Source of the DNA: Bacillota bacterium
Lineage (GTDB): Bacteria; Bacillota; Clostridia; Christensenellales; Aristaeellaceae
DNA: 64,000 bases
Reading direction: 5' to 3'
NCBI GenBank assembly: GCA_023411395.1
Contig: JAEYOV010000007.1
Coordinates: forward strand, 62,001 to 126,000
Within the stretch, counting starts at the first letter, position 1. Each line of letters opens with the position of its first letter. The notes beneath the pieces were generated by a model. The model was not told where the DNA came from. It searched no databases and saw nothing but the letters and a program-made list of their open reading frames with translations. This document shows positions 17,675-26,655 of this stretch, one piece after another. A program made the translations under genes and the position numbers.

Positions 17675-17701
17675 TTCACACCTTTTATCCTGTGCTATAA
17701 T
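17675..17701 (+). promoter_or_regulatory. possible secondary promoter before livH
   Basis: TATAAT at 17696-17701 is exact, but TTCACA is only 15 bases upstream, so spacing is short. It could supply a basal level of livHMGF beyond the terminator. Confidence 0.4.
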
Positions 17702-17731
17702 TGTTTCATCATTTTTTCTTAAGAGAGGAAG

Positions 17732-18697
17732 ATGTCATGCATGGATGGGCTGATGCTGTTCATCCAACAGACCATCAACGGCCTGCGCGTGGGCAGCATC
17801 TACGCGCTGGTGGCGCTGGGCTATACCATGGTCTACGGAATCATCCGGCTGATTAACTTCGCCCACGGTGATTTTATCATGGTGGGGGGATATACCCTGG
17901 TGTTTACCGTGCCCCTGATGATCGCAATCGGCGTGCCTGCCTGGCTGGCCGTACTGGCCGCGGTCATCGCCTGCGCCGTGGTCGGCGTACTGGTGGAAAA
18001 GCTGGCCTACAGCCCGGTGAGAAGGAAGGGCACCAAGATGTCCACCCTCATCACCGCCATCGCCATGAGCCTCTTTCTGGAAAATTCCGCCCAAGCCCTG
18101 TTCGGCGCGAATCCCAAGCAGGTCAAAACCATCTTCAGCCTTTCTCCGATTCGCATATACGGTTCGGGGGAAGGCCTTGCGCAGCCGCCCGTGCTGCTGA
18201 CGCTTGACGCGAACACGCTGCTGACCATATTCATCGGCGTGGCGGTGATGGTGGCATTGTTCCTGTTTGTCAAATATACAAGGAGCGGCCAGGCCATGCG
18301 GGCCGTTTCGGAGGACAAGAACGCCGCGTATTTGATGGGCATCAACGTGAACCGCACCATTTCATTAACATTTGCCATCGGCGCGGGGCTGGCCGGCATC
18401 GCCTCGCTGATGTATGCTGCCCAATATCCCTCCGTCACCAACACCATGGGCTCCATGCTGGGCCTCAAAGCCTTTGTGGCCGCGGTGCTGGGGGGCATCG
18501 GCATCATTCCCGGCGCCATGCTGGGGGGCATCGTCATCGGCCTGGTGGAAAGCCTGTCGAAGGCTTACATCGCGCCGATCACCGGCGGAGCCATTACCTC
18601 CGCGTTTTCCGACGCCATCGTGTTCAGCATTTTGATCATCGTTCTTTTAGTCAAGCCTGCCGGCATCCTGGGCAAGAATGTCGGCGAGAAAGTGTAG
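17732..18697 (+). CDS. livH: branched-chain amino acid ABC transporter permease LivH
   Basis: First membrane subunit of the importer, 321 residues with about eight membrane segments. The N-terminal GLRVGSIYALVALGYTMVYG and RLINFAHGDFIMVGGY are typical of LivH. The coupling loop MRAVSEDKNAAYLMGINV lies near residue 190. AGAGG precedes ATG 17732 closely; ATG 17741 is an alternative. The next gene starts 10 bases after the stop. Confidence 0.93.
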   Translation: MSCMDGLMLFIQQTINGLRVGSIYALVALGYTMVYGIIRLINFAHGDFIMVGGYTLVFTVPLMIAIGVPAWLAVLAAVIACAVVGVLVEKLAYSPVRRKGTKMSTLITAIAMSLFLENSAQALFGANPKQVKTIFSLSPIRIYGSGEGLAQPPVLLTLDANTLLTIFIGVAVMVALFLFVKYTRSGQAMRAVSEDKNAAYLMGINVNRTISLTFAIGAGLAGIASLMYAAQYPSVTNTMGSMLGLKAFVAAVLGGIGIIPGAMLGGIVIGLVESLSKAYIAPITGGAITSAFSDAIVFSILIIVLLVKPAGILGKNVGEKV

Positions 18698-18707
18698 GTG
18701 CGGCAGG

Positions 18708-19766
18708 ATGACAAGACGCAAGCAAAGCTTTTTTGGCCTTTTGGTAAGCCTCATCGGGCTGGGGGCTTTGTGCCTTGCCCTGTATGCGGCAGATACCGCA
18801 GGCGTGCTGAACAGCTATTACCGGGGCATTATCGTGCAGTGCCTGTACACCATTATCCTGGTGACATCGCTGAACCTGGCCACGGGCTTTTTAGGCCAGA
18901 TCGCGCTGGGTCACGCGGGTTTCATGGCAGTGGGCGCCTATACTTCCGCTCTGGTAACCAAGGCCATGATGAATGCCATCAAGGCCCAAACCATGGCGCC
19001 GGTTGACCCCGCGATCATATTTGCCATCGGCCTTGTAAGCGGCGCCTTGATGGCCGCCGTATTCGGCCTTATAGTGGGCATACCCGCTCTTAGGCTTCGG
19101 GGCGACTACCTGGCGATTATCACCCTTGGCTTTGGCGAAATCATCCGCGTGGTGATCCAGAACCTGAAATTCGCCGGCGGCAGGGGGCTGGCGCAAGGCC
19201 AGGCGGGCCAGGCGCTGATCGGCATCATGAAGATGAATGACATGTATGTCATCTTCTGGATCGCCGTGCTGTGCGTGGGGCTGATGTTCGCCTTTGTGCG
19301 CTCCAAGTTTGGCCGCGCCATTATGGCCATCCGGGAGGATGATATCGCCGCCGGAAGCGTGGGCGTAAACAGTACATTCTACAAGGTGCTTACCTTTGCC
19401 GTCTCAGCCTTTTTCGCCGGCGTGGCCGGAGCGCTTTTCGCCCATAGAGGGCTGGGGTCCATACAGCCAGGGGATTTCAGTTTCCTCAAATCCACCGAAT
19501 ACGTCATCATGGTGGTGCTGGGGGGCATGGGTTCCCTCACCGGATCTGTCATAGCCGCCATCGCTTTGTCGATACTGCCTGAAGTGCTGCGTGCCTTCTC
19601 CGACTACCGCATGCTGGTGTATTCGGTGGTGCTGGTGATCGTGATGATCTTTAGGCCCACCGGCCTGTGCGGCAATTACGAGTTCAGCCTGTTCGGGATC
19701 CTCCGCAAGGGCTTTGCCGCTTTATTCCCCAAGCGGGAGCAGTCCGTTATGAAAGGAGGCGAATGA
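18708..19766 (+). CDS. livM: branched-chain amino acid ABC transporter permease LivM
   Basis: Second membrane subunit, 352 residues. LNLATGFLGQIALGHAGFMAVG and PALRLRGDYLAIITLGFGEI are LivM hallmarks, and the coupling loop is GRAIMAIREDDIAAGSVGVN. ATG 18708 was chosen because the longer frame would start inside livH. The ribosome binding site is weak (GGCAGG), so translation may depend on livH. It ends three bases before livG. Confidence 0.93.
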   Translation: MTRRKQSFFGLLVSLIGLGALCLALYAADTAGVLNSYYRGIIVQCLYTIILVTSLNLATGFLGQIALGHAGFMAVGAYTSALVTKAMMNAIKAQTMAPVDPAIIFAIGLVSGALMAAVFGLIVGIPALRLRGDYLAIITLGFGEIIRVVIQNLKFAGGRGLAQGQAGQALIGIMKMNDMYVIFWIAVLCVGLMFAFVRSKFGRAIMAIREDDIAAGSVGVNSTFYKVLTFAVSAFFAGVAGALFAHRGLGSIQPGDFSFLKSTEYVIMVVLGGMGSLTGSVIAAIALSILPEVLRAFSDYRMLVYSVVLVIVMIFRPTGLCGNYEFSLFGILRKGFAALFPKREQSVMKGGE

Positions 19767-19769
19767 CTT

Positions 19770-20534
19770 ATGGCCGAATCCATCCTCAAGGCATCCAACC
19801 TGGGCATCGCCTTCGGCGGGCTGAAGGCCGTGAGCCATTTCGATCTGGAGATCAATGAGGGCGAGCTGGTGGGCCTCATCGGCCCCAATGGTGCGGGCAA
19901 GACCACCGTGTTCAACCTTTTGACCGGCGTCTACAAACCGACGGAAGGCTCCTTCTTCCTGCAGGGGCAGCGGATGAACGGAAAAAAGACCCACGAGATC
20001 GTGGCCGCCGGCATTGCCCGCACGTTCCAAAACATCCGCCTCTTCAAAAAGATGACGGTGCTGGAAAACGTGCTCATCTCCTTCACCGGACGGCTGAAAT
20101 ACGGCATGTTCGGCTCTCTTTTGCGCACCGGCGGCTTCTGGAAGGAAGAAAAGCAGATTCGCGAGGACGCCATGGATTTGCTCTCCGTTTTCAATCTTCA
20201 GGACAAGGCCGGCTGGAACGCGGAAAACCTGCCCTACGGCCAGCAGCGCAAGCTGGAGATCGCAAGGGCCCTGGCCACCAACGCAAAGATGCTGCTTTTG
20301 GATGAGCCGGCCGCCGGCATGAACCCGACGGAAACAGCGGAATTGCTGGCCTGCATCAACGTTATCCGCCGCAAATTCCCCATCTCCATCCTACTGATTG
20401 AGCATGACATGAGCTTGGTGATGAACATTTGTGAGCGTATCGTCGTCATCGACTATGGCGAGATCATTGCCCATGGCGCGCCCGATGAAATCGCTCACAA
20501 CCCGAAGGTCATCGCCGCGTATCTCGGCGAATAG
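19770..20534 (+). CDS. livG: branched-chain amino acid ABC transporter ATPase LivG
   Basis: First ATPase of the importer, 254 residues. Walker A GPNGAGKTT lies near residue 38, signature LPYGQQRKLEIARALAT near 157, and Walker B MLLLDEPAAGMNPTE near 177. The NIRLFKKMTVLENV insertion after the Q-loop is typical of LivG. AAGGAGG lies 8 bases before the ATG. Confidence 0.95.
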   Translation: MAESILKASNLGIAFGGLKAVSHFDLEINEGELVGLIGPNGAGKTTVFNLLTGVYKPTEGSFFLQGQRMNGKKTHEIVAAGIARTFQNIRLFKKMTVLENVLISFTGRLKYGMFGSLLRTGGFWKEEKQIREDAMDLLSVFNLQDKAGWNAENLPYGQQRKLEIARALATNAKMLLLDEPAAGMNPTETAELLACINVIRRKFPISILLIEHDMSLVMNICERIVVIDYGEIIAHGAPDEIAHNPKVIAAYLGE

Positions 20535-20547
20535 GAGGGGTTTAAAA

Positions 20548-21252
20548 GTGTTGATCGTCAAGGACCTGCATGTGCATTACGGTGCCATCCATGCCATCAA
20601 AGGCGTTTCCCTGGAGGTGAACGATGGGGAAATCGTTTCCCTCATCGGGGCCAACGGCGCGGGAAAAACCACCATCCTGCACACCATTTCCGGGCTTTTG
20701 AAGGCTACCTCCGGCCAGATCACCCTGGGAAAGACGAATCTGCGCGCTACCGACCCCAACAAGATCGTCACCCTGGGCATGGCCCATGTGCCGGAAGGGC
20801 GGCATGTGTTCAGCCGCATGACAGTGATGGAAAACCTGCGCATGGGTGCGTATACCATAAAGAATAAAGAGCAGATCGCCAAAAATATCGAGACGGTGTT
20901 CGCGAGCTTCCCCCGCCTCAAGGAGCGGGCGCGGCAGATTGCCGGTACACTGTCCGGCGGCGAGCAACAGATGCTGGCCACCGGCCGGGCGCTGATGGCC
21001 AACCCCAAGATTCTGCTGATGGACGAACCCTCCATGGGCCTGTCGCCCATACTGGTGAAGGAAATCTTCCGCATCATTCAAACGCTGCACGAACAAGGCA
21101 TCACCATTTTGCTGGTGGAGCAAAACGCGAAGGTGGCCCTGACCGTTTCCAGCCGCGCCTATGTGCTGGAGACCGGCGCCATAGCCATGTCCGGCAACGC
21201 CGCGGAGCTCATGAAGGACGACCGGGTCCGCAAGGCCTATTTGGGCGCCTGA
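20548..21252 (+). CDS. livF: branched-chain amino acid ABC transporter ATPase LivF
   Basis: Second ATPase, 234 residues. GTG 20548 is the start: AGGAGG lies 9 bases before it, and the product begins LIVKDLHVHYGAIHAIKGVS as expected. The longer ATG-started frame would lie inside livG. Motifs are GANGAGKTT, LSGGEQQMLATGRALM and LLMDEPSMGLSP, and the VPEGRHVFSRMTV stretch is typical of LivF. It is the last gene of the operon. Confidence 0.93.
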   Translation: MLIVKDLHVHYGAIHAIKGVSLEVNDGEIVSLIGANGAGKTTILHTISGLLKATSGQITLGKTNLRATDPNKIVTLGMAHVPEGRHVFSRMTVMENLRMGAYTIKNKEQIAKNIETVFASFPRLKERARQIAGTLSGGEQQMLATGRALMANPKILLMDEPSMGLSPILVKEIFRIIQTLHEQGITILLVEQNAKVALTVSSRAYVLETGAIAMSGNAAELMKDDRVRKAYLGA

Positions 21253-21285
21253 ACCGACAGCCAAATACAATGGACTTCTCTTTCG

Positions 21286-21311
21286 CCGGGCATTTCTGCC
21301 CGGTTTTTTTT
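21286..21311 (+). terminator. liv operon terminator
   Basis: CCGGGCA pairs with TGCCCGG around TTTC, followed by seven T residues. Confidence 0.92.
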
Positions 21312-21322
21312 ACCGCCCTGCA

Positions 21323-21351
21323 TTGACACACGCTTCGCGCATGGCTATAAT
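21323..21351 (+). promoter_or_regulatory. nagB promoter
   Basis: Exact TTGACA and TATAAT with 17 bases between, starting 12 bases after the liv terminator and 119 bases upstream of the nagB start. Confidence 0.85.
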
Positions 21352-21446
21352 GTAATAGGACAATTTTGCATTTTATTGTCACTAATCCTTTGTATTTCAA
21401 GGGAAATTCAATTTCAAAAAATAATACATGTATTTGGGAGGAACCT

Positions 21447-22172
21447 ATGCAAATCCATTTGTACGATACCGCCGCCCAGTTGGGCCATGCAGCCGCCATC
21501 CTGATTGCCGCCCAAATTATTCAAAAACCGGACAGTGTACTGGGGCTGCCCACCGGTTCCTCCCCCATTCCCGCCTACCATCAGCTGATCGCCTGGCAAA
21601 AAGGCGGTTTGCTGGATTTTTCCAAAGCCGTTACCTTCAACTTGGACGAATACGTAGGCATCCCCAGGGATCATCCCGCCAGCTATCATGCCTTCATGGA
21701 GGCAGAGCTTTTCTCCCAAATCAACGTCCGCCGGGAAAACATCCACATCCCGGACGGCAGCGCCCGCAACCTGCAAAGGGAGTGCAGCGACTATGACACC
21801 GCCATCTCCAGGGCCGGGGGCATCGACCTGCAGCTATTGGGCATTGGCCGCAACGGCCATATCGGCTTCAACGAGCCCCACGAGCAGTTTGTATACGGCT
21901 GCCACGTGGTGAACCTGACCGAGAACACCATCGAGGCCAATCGCCGCTTTTTTCAGCCCGGCGAGGAAATGCCCCGCCAGGCCATCAGCCTTGGCGTGGG
22001 CAGCATCATGAACGCCCGCCGGGTGGTGCTGATCGCCGCCGGCGCCGACAAGGCCCAGGCCGTCCGCCGCGCCATCCGGGAGGATGTGAACCCGCAGGTT
22101 CAGGCCTCCATCCTGCGCACCCACCGGGATGTCATCTTCCTCCTGGACCGCGCCGCCGCCGGGCTGCTGTGA
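21447..22172 (+). CDS. nagB: glucosamine-6-phosphate deaminase
   Basis: Converts glucosamine-6-phosphate to fructose-6-phosphate and ammonia, feeding amino sugars into glycolysis. The start MQIHLYDTAAQLGHAAA at 21447 follows GGGAGG; the longer frame adds an unrelated N-terminus. Conserved parts are GLPTGSSPIPAYHQL, FNLDEYVGIPRDHPASYHAF and LLGIGRNGHIGFNEP, which hold the catalytic Asp/His region. The 241-residue length is normal for the Firmicutes form. No nagA or transporter lies beside it. Confidence 0.95.
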   Translation: MQIHLYDTAAQLGHAAAILIAAQIIQKPDSVLGLPTGSSPIPAYHQLIAWQKGGLLDFSKAVTFNLDEYVGIPRDHPASYHAFMEAELFSQINVRRENIHIPDGSARNLQRECSDYDTAISRAGGIDLQLLGIGRNGHIGFNEPHEQFVYGCHVVNLTENTIEANRRFFQPGEEMPRQAISLGVGSIMNARRVVLIAAGADKAQAVRRAIREDVNPQVQASILRTHRDVIFLLDRAAAGLL

Positions 22173-22178
22173 GTAACG

Positions 22179-22230
22179 CTGGAGGGCCTTGCCCCCCAGG
22201 CCACCTACTCAAGGGATTTCATCCCTTGAG
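22179..22230. repeat. double-hairpin element after nagB
   Basis: CTGGAGGGC/GCCCCCCAG (one mismatch, loop CTT) is followed by CTCAAGGGAT/ATCCCTTGAG with loop TTC. It has the same two-hairpin design and core bases as the element inside the acyltransferase gene at 11488-11533. Confidence 0.7.
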
Positions 22231-22255
22231 AATTCCGATCTTCAGACAATAGAAC

Positions 22256-22300
22256 AAAGCCTGCCTTTCCCTCGGATAAGCCGGTAGGAAGGCAGGCTTT
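22256..22300. terminator. bidirectional terminator between nagB and the HEAT gene
   Basis: AAAGCCTGCCTT and AAGGCAGGCTTT are perfect 12-base arms around a 21-base loop that can itself fold. It separates convergent genes. Confidence 0.65.
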
Positions 22301-22318
22301 GGCATGTACGGCTTGCAA

Positions 22319-22651
22319 TCAGTTTTTTCCTTTGATCTTGCCCAGCGCGTTATGCAGCGCCGCAATCACCTGCGGATCCGCCTCGCTTTTGAGAAGATGC
22401 TCAATATGGGCACGAAGCTTGGTATCGGAATAATCCGCCATGGCGTTGGCCACCGCGATCCGGACCTTGGGCTCCGGACTGCGCAAAAGCGAAACCAGCG
22501 CATTGAAGCCTGCCTCCCCGCGGACCTTGCCCAGACCGGCGATAGCGGCCAGCCGAACGGCCTCATCCTTGCTTGCGGTCAGCTTCGCCAGCTCCCCATC
22601 CTTTTTCTTTTCGACCAGCTTTTCAATCTTGGATAAACCATTCCCGAACAT
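22319..22651 (-). CDS. HEAT-repeat protein
   Basis: A 110-residue cytoplasmic protein built of two to three HEAT repeats: DEAVRLAAIAGLGKVRGEAG, then PEPKVRIAVANAMADYSDTK, then ADPQVIAALHNALGKIKG. Such repeats form helical scaffolds that bind other proteins. No catalytic motif is present. It stands alone between nagB and the nucleoside transporter genes, and its partner is unknown. Confidence 0.75.
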   Translation of the reverse strand: MFGNGLSKIEKLVEKKKDGELAKLTASKDEAVRLAAIAGLGKVRGEAGFNALVSLLRSPEPKVRIAVANAMADYSDTKLRAHIEHLLKSEADPQVIAALHNALGKIKGKN

Positions 22652-22746
22652 AAATTAACCTCCTGCACATGAATTGATTTTTTTATCATCGCACGATAAT
22701 GTGAATTTTGTATGAATCATTCCTTTCAATTCGCTAAATTTCCGCA

Positions 22747-22775
22747 TAAAGACGCCGCTCCCCCTTGAAGCGGCG
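22747..22775 (-). terminator. terminator of the nucleoside transporter operon
   Basis: On the minus strand CGCCGCT and AGCGGCG pair around an eight- to nine-base loop and are followed by TCTTTAT, 12 bases after the last permease stop. Confidence 0.65.
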
Positions 22776-22786
22776 CGGGATACAGG

Positions 22787-23755
22787 CTATCTCTCTTCCC
22801 GGAAATAGTTGACGCCGCAGCTTCTGGGCTGCTGGTTTTCACGCCGCTGCCGGATGCTGGATACCACCAGCACGATGCATGTGGTCACAAAAGGCACCAT
22901 GGCGAACACCGCGCCGGGGATGGAAATGACGGAATTGGGGATGTACAGGCGGAGTACGCTCAGAGCGCCGAAAACCAGCGATCCCAGAATGGCCCTGTAC
23001 GGGCTCCAGGAGGCGAAGATCACCAGCGCCAGGGCAATCCAGCCCTGCCCCGCCACGGCATTGTAGGTCCAGCTCCCCCCGCAGGTAACCAGGGCGATAT
23101 ACCCGCCGCCCAGCCCGCAGATACCGCCGCCCACAACGGTATGGGCATACTTGTACAGGCTTACGTCCACCCCGGCAGCATCCGCCGCCGCCGGATTTTC
23201 ACCTACGGCCCGCACATTCAGCCCCATGCGGGTATGGTGCAGGTACCAGCCCGCCAGAAGGGCCAGCGCCACCGCCAGGTACGTAAAAATACTATGGTTG
23301 AAAATCAGCTTGCCGATGTAGGGAATATTGGTCAGCGCACCCATTTGCAGGGGGCGGAAAGCCGTTTTCACCTGATCAGCCACCACCGCCGCGCCGGTTG
23401 ACGAGGCGTTGATCATATTGCCACCTAGAAAGTTGGCAAGACCCGTGCCGAAAATGGTCAGCGTCAGGCCCGTTACGTTTTGGTTGGCCCGGAGCGTCAC
23501 CGTCAGGAAGGCGTATATCAGCGCCCCCAATGCACCGCCCAGGAAGGCGAATACCAGCGCAAGCAGGGGGCTGGCAAAGTAATATCCGCCCATGAACCCA
23601 AGCACCGCGCCCATATACATCATGCCTTCGACGCCCAGGTTCAGGTTCCCCGATTTTTCGGTTAGAATCTCCCCCAGCGTACCGAACAGGAGGGGCACGC
23701 CGGCCAGCATGGAGGCATACAGAAAGGCCATCAGGCCATCCGCAAACGCCGTCAT
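22787..23755 (-). CDS. nucleoside ABC transporter permease (NupQ/YufQ type)
   Basis: Membrane subunit of a BMP-type nucleoside importer, 322 residues with about nine membrane segments. The N-terminal PLLFGTLGEILTEKSGNLNLGVEGMM is diagnostic of this permease branch. MGLNVRAVGENPAAADAAGVD near residue 185 is the coupling loop. It overlaps the preceding permease gene by four bases (ATGA). It works with the other permease and the double ATPase upstream. Confidence 0.92.
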   Translation of the reverse strand: MTAFADGLMAFLYASMLAGVPLLFGTLGEILTEKSGNLNLGVEGMMYMGAVLGFMGGYYFASPLLALVFAFLGGALGALIYAFLTVTLRANQNVTGLTLTIFGTGLANFLGGNMINASSTGAAVVADQVKTAFRPLQMGALTNIPYIGKLIFNHSIFTYLAVALALLAGWYLHHTRMGLNVRAVGENPAAADAAGVDVSLYKYAHTVVGGGICGLGGGYIALVTCGGSWTYNAVAGQGWIALALVIFASWSPYRAILGSLVFGALSVLRLYIPNSVISIPGAVFAMVPFVTTCIVLVVSSIRQRRENQQPRSCGVNYFREER

Positions 23756-24858
23756 GATTCCGCCTCCTTCCGGATGGATGCTTTTTGCCCCATCAGCCGG
23801 TAGGTCAGGAAAAATTCCGCCCCCAGCACAAAGAAAAGAATGATTCCCTGCAGCACCTGGGCCACGGAGGTGGAAATCTTGAACACCGATTGAATGGTGC
23901 CGCAGCCCTTTTCCAGCACCCCGAACAAAATGGAAACAACCAGGATGCCCAGCGGGGACAACCGGGCCAGCCAGGCCACGGTGATGGCCGTAAACCCTAC
24001 GCCTCCCGCCACCGATTCCGTCAGCACCCTGTCCGCGCCGCTGACCTTCAATACCCCCGCGAGGCCGCAGATGCCGGCGCTGAAAAACATGGTGCGCAGC
24101 ACGATCCTTTTCACCGGCATGCCTGCATACCGGGCCGTATTCTCATTTTCGCCCACCACGGTCAGTTCATACCCCTGCTTGGTGTACTTAAGGTATAACA
24201 GCACCGCCACGACCAATGCCAAGGCCACAATCCACCCGATATGCACCCCCAGCACCGCGGGCATTCTCGCGCCGGCCACAAAGCGGGGCATTTGCGGAAA
24301 GCCCATGGATTTGGGGTCCTTCCATGGCCCCTCCCGGAGGAATTGGATCATGTACAGCGCCACATAGTTCATCATCAGCGTAAACAGTGTTTCGTTGGTG
24401 CCAAAGCGCGTCTTGAACCATGCCGGGATCATGCCCCACAGCCCGCCGGCCAGGATGCCGCCAGCGGCCATCACAATAAGCAGCAGCCAGGTGGGCAACG
24501 TATTGTGGTAATAGGCGAAGTAACTTGCGGCAATGGCGCCCACGCAAATTTGCCCTTCCGCGCCGATGTTCCAAAATCGCATCTTGAAGGCCAGCAAAAT
24601 CCCAAGGGACGTAATGCAAAGGGGAATGGCGATTTTCACCGTCTCCCGGATATTGCTTTCGCTGCCTAAAGCGCCGGAAATCATAGTGCCGTATACGGCG
24701 ATGGGATCAAGCCCCAGCGCCAGTAAAAAGAGTCCCCCCGTGAACAGCGCCGCCACCACCGCCAAAAGGCGGTAGGCCGCGGCCGTGACCGGCGGCAGCG
24801 CATCCCTCTGCACCATATGGAAAAGCGGCTGGCGTGCATGCGTGCGTATTTCAGACAT
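23752..24858 (-). CDS. nucleoside ABC transporter permease (NupP/YufP type)
   Basis: Partner permease of the BMP-type importer, 368 residues. MRFWNIGAEGQICVGAIAASYFA near residue 110 and YELTVVGENENTARYAGMPVKR near residue 220 match the YufP group. It overlaps the ATPase gene by eight bases at its start and the other permease by four at its end, so all three are translated together. Confidence 0.92.
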   Translation of the reverse strand: MSEIRTHARQPLFHMVQRDALPPVTAAAYRLLAVVAALFTGGLFLLALGLDPIAVYGTMISGALGSESNIRETVKIAIPLCITSLGILLAFKMRFWNIGAEGQICVGAIAASYFAYYHNTLPTWLLLIVMAAGGILAGGLWGMIPAWFKTRFGTNETLFTLMMNYVALYMIQFLREGPWKDPKSMGFPQMPRFVAGARMPAVLGVHIGWIVALALVVAVLLYLKYTKQGYELTVVGENENTARYAGMPVKRIVLRTMFFSAGICGLAGVLKVSGADRVLTESVAGGVGFTAITVAWLARLSPLGILVVSILFGVLEKGCGTIQSVFKISTSVAQVLQGIILFFVLGAEFFLTYRLMGQKASIRKEAES

Positions 24859-26377
24859 ACGTTTCCTCGCTCTTTTCCGCCCTCAAAGCGTCTGTCATTT
24901 TCATGCCCAGCAACTCCTTGGTAGCAAACATGGCCGGGACAATGGCCGTTACCCTGCCGCCGCACATGACCATGATCCTGTCGCTAAGTTCCAGCAGCAC
25001 GTCCAGATCCTCGCCGATGAACAGGATGCCAACGCCCCGCTTTTTCTGCTCGGTTAAAAGATCGTAGATGGTGTGACTGGAGTTGATGTCCAGGCCCCGC
25101 ACAGGATAGGCGGTGATCAGCACCTTGGGATTGCTGTCGATCTCCCGCCCCAGCAGCACCTTTTGTACGTTGCCGCCGCTTAATTTCTTGACTGGGATAT
25201 GCACGCCGGGCGTGGAGATCTGCAGCCGCTCAATCAGCCGTTTGGCCAGCGCCCTGGCGGGCTTGCGGCTCAAAAGAAAGCCCTTTTGGTCCCGGTAGGT
25301 CTTCAGCAGCATGTTGTCCGTCAGGTTCATGCCGCCTACCAGACCCATGCCCAGCCGGTCCTCGGGGATAAAGGACATGGAAATCCCCTTTTGGATGATT
25401 TCCCTTGGCGTCAGGCCATCGATACGCTGCCCCTGAAGCGTGATATTGCCGGCGCCGATGGGCTGCAGCCCGGCAATGGCTTCGCAAAGCTCCTTCTGCC
25501 CGCTGCCGGCCACCCCAGCAACACCCAGGATCTCCCCTTCCTGCAAGGTGAAGCTGACGTTTTTCAGCCGGTCGGTGCCCTCGGCCCCTTTTACCGTTAC
25601 CTCTTTCACATCCAGGAGCACCTCGCCCGGCTCAACCTCCGCCCGGCGGATCTTCAGGTCCACGGGCCGGCCCACCATCAGCTCCGTCAAATGCTGCACA
25701 TGGGTGCGGGCCGTTTCCACGGTGCCCACGCTTTCCCCCCGGCGCAGGATGGTCACCCGGCCGGAGATGGCCATCACCTCATTCAGTTTGTGGGTGATGA
25801 TGACGACAGCCCTGTTATCCTCCCGCATCTTGCGAAGGATGTGGAAAAGCCTGTCCGTTTCCTGGGGTGTCAAAACCGCCGTGGGCTCGTCCAAAATAAG
25901 AATGTCAGCACCCCGGGCCAGTACTTTCAATATTTCCACCGTTTGCTTTTCGCTCACGGACATATCGTATATCTTCTTGTCCAGGGAAACATCCAGCCCA
26001 AAGCGGGCGCACAAACCGCTCAAGTCCCTGCACTTGCGGCCGCCTTCCCCCAGCAGGATGTTCTCTCTGGCAGTCAGCACATCCACCAGCTTGAAATGCT
26101 GGTGAATCATCCCCACGCCCAGTTGAATGGCTTCCCGCGGGGAGCGGATGTTCACTTCCCGCCCGTGCAGGAAAATTTGACCGCTGTCGGGCTTGTAGAT
26201 GCCTGAGAGCATGTTCATCAGCGTCGTTTTGCCGGACCCGTTTTCCCCAAGCAGCGCCAATATCTCCCCCTGCTGTACAGTCAGGTGGATATTGTTGTTG
26301 GCCTGAACCTTGCCAAAACGCTTTGAAAGGCCTTTCAGTTCAATGGCATAGGGCAAAGCGGGATGTGTCTCCTGCAC
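24851..26377 (-). CDS. nucleoside ABC transporter, double ATPase (NupO/YufO type)
   Basis: Fused two-domain ATPase of the importer. Domain one has GENGSGKTTLMNML and LILDEPTAVLTPQE. Domain two has the degenerate GVAGSGQKELCEAIAGL typical of sugar/nucleoside ABC ATPases, and LSGGNVQKVLLGREI. GTG 26377 was chosen because AAGGAAGG lies 7 bases before it; ATG 26398 in the same frame has no ribosome binding site. That gives 508 residues. A good promoter with PurBox-like sites lies just upstream, suggesting control by purine level. The ligand is inferred as purine nucleosides from the family and from xpt nearby. Confidence 0.9.
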   Translation of the reverse strand: MQETHPALPYAIELKGLSKRFGKVQANNNIHLTVQQGEILALLGENGSGKTTLMNMLSGIYKPDSGQIFLHGREVNIRSPREAIQLGVGMIHQHFKLVDVLTARENILLGEGGRKCRDLSGLCARFGLDVSLDKKIYDMSVSEKQTVEILKVLARGADILILDEPTAVLTPQETDRLFHILRKMREDNRAVVIITHKLNEVMAISGRVTILRRGESVGTVETARTHVQHLTELMVGRPVDLKIRRAEVEPGEVLLDVKEVTVKGAEGTDRLKNVSFTLQEGEILGVAGVAGSGQKELCEAIAGLQPIGAGNITLQGQRIDGLTPREIIQKGISMSFIPEDRLGMGLVGGMNLTDNMLLKTYRDQKGFLLSRKPARALAKRLIERLQISTPGVHIPVKKLSGGNVQKVLLGREIDSNPKVLITAYPVRGLDINSSHTIYDLLTEQKKRGVGILFIGEDLDVLLELSDRIMVMCGGRVTAIVPAMFATKELLGMKMTDALRAEKSEETYV

Positions 26378-26414
26378 GCAAGCACCTTCCTTAACCATAG
26401 AAAAACTAATATTC

Positions 26415-26443
26415 AGTATACCCGAATTTTCGTACCTTTTCAA
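26415..26443 (-). promoter_or_regulatory. promoter of the nucleoside ABC genes
   Basis: Minus-strand TTGAAA and TATACT with 17 bases between, 38 bases before the GTG start. A PurBox-like site abuts the -35. Confidence 0.7.
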
Positions 26444-26446
26444 TAG

Positions 26447-26502
26447 AAAACCGAACATTCCGCCATTTTCTCACCGGATCTTCCGGCAATAGGGCGAACA
26501 TT
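26447..26502 (+). promoter_or_regulatory. paired PurBox-like sites upstream of the nucleoside ABC genes
   Basis: AAAACCGAACATT at 26447-26459 matches the PurR box AWWWCCGAACWWT exactly. A second, weaker copy, GGGCGAACATT, ends at 26502. The CGAA cores begin 43 bases apart in the same orientation, the same spacing as at xpt. Confidence 0.6.
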
Positions 26503-26608
26503 CCATACAAAAAATCCAGACAGGCAGCGCGGGCGCTTGCCAAGCAGGCTTTCCTTAACACCCTTCCCCCGCCGCGGGCACGGCCCGCATGCGAAAAGTG
26601 CAAATACT

Positions 26609-26646
26609 AAAAAAGCCAGCCTGGCAAAATGCCTGGCCGGCTATTT
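26609..26646 (-). terminator. terminator after the BMP lipoprotein gene
   Basis: On the minus strand AGCCGGCCAGGC pairs with GCCAGGCTGGCT (one mismatch, one G-T) around a short T-rich loop and is followed by TTTTT. It separates the xpt-bmp unit from the ABC genes, which have their own promoter. Confidence 0.8.
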
Positions 26647-26655
26647 TCAAAAAGC

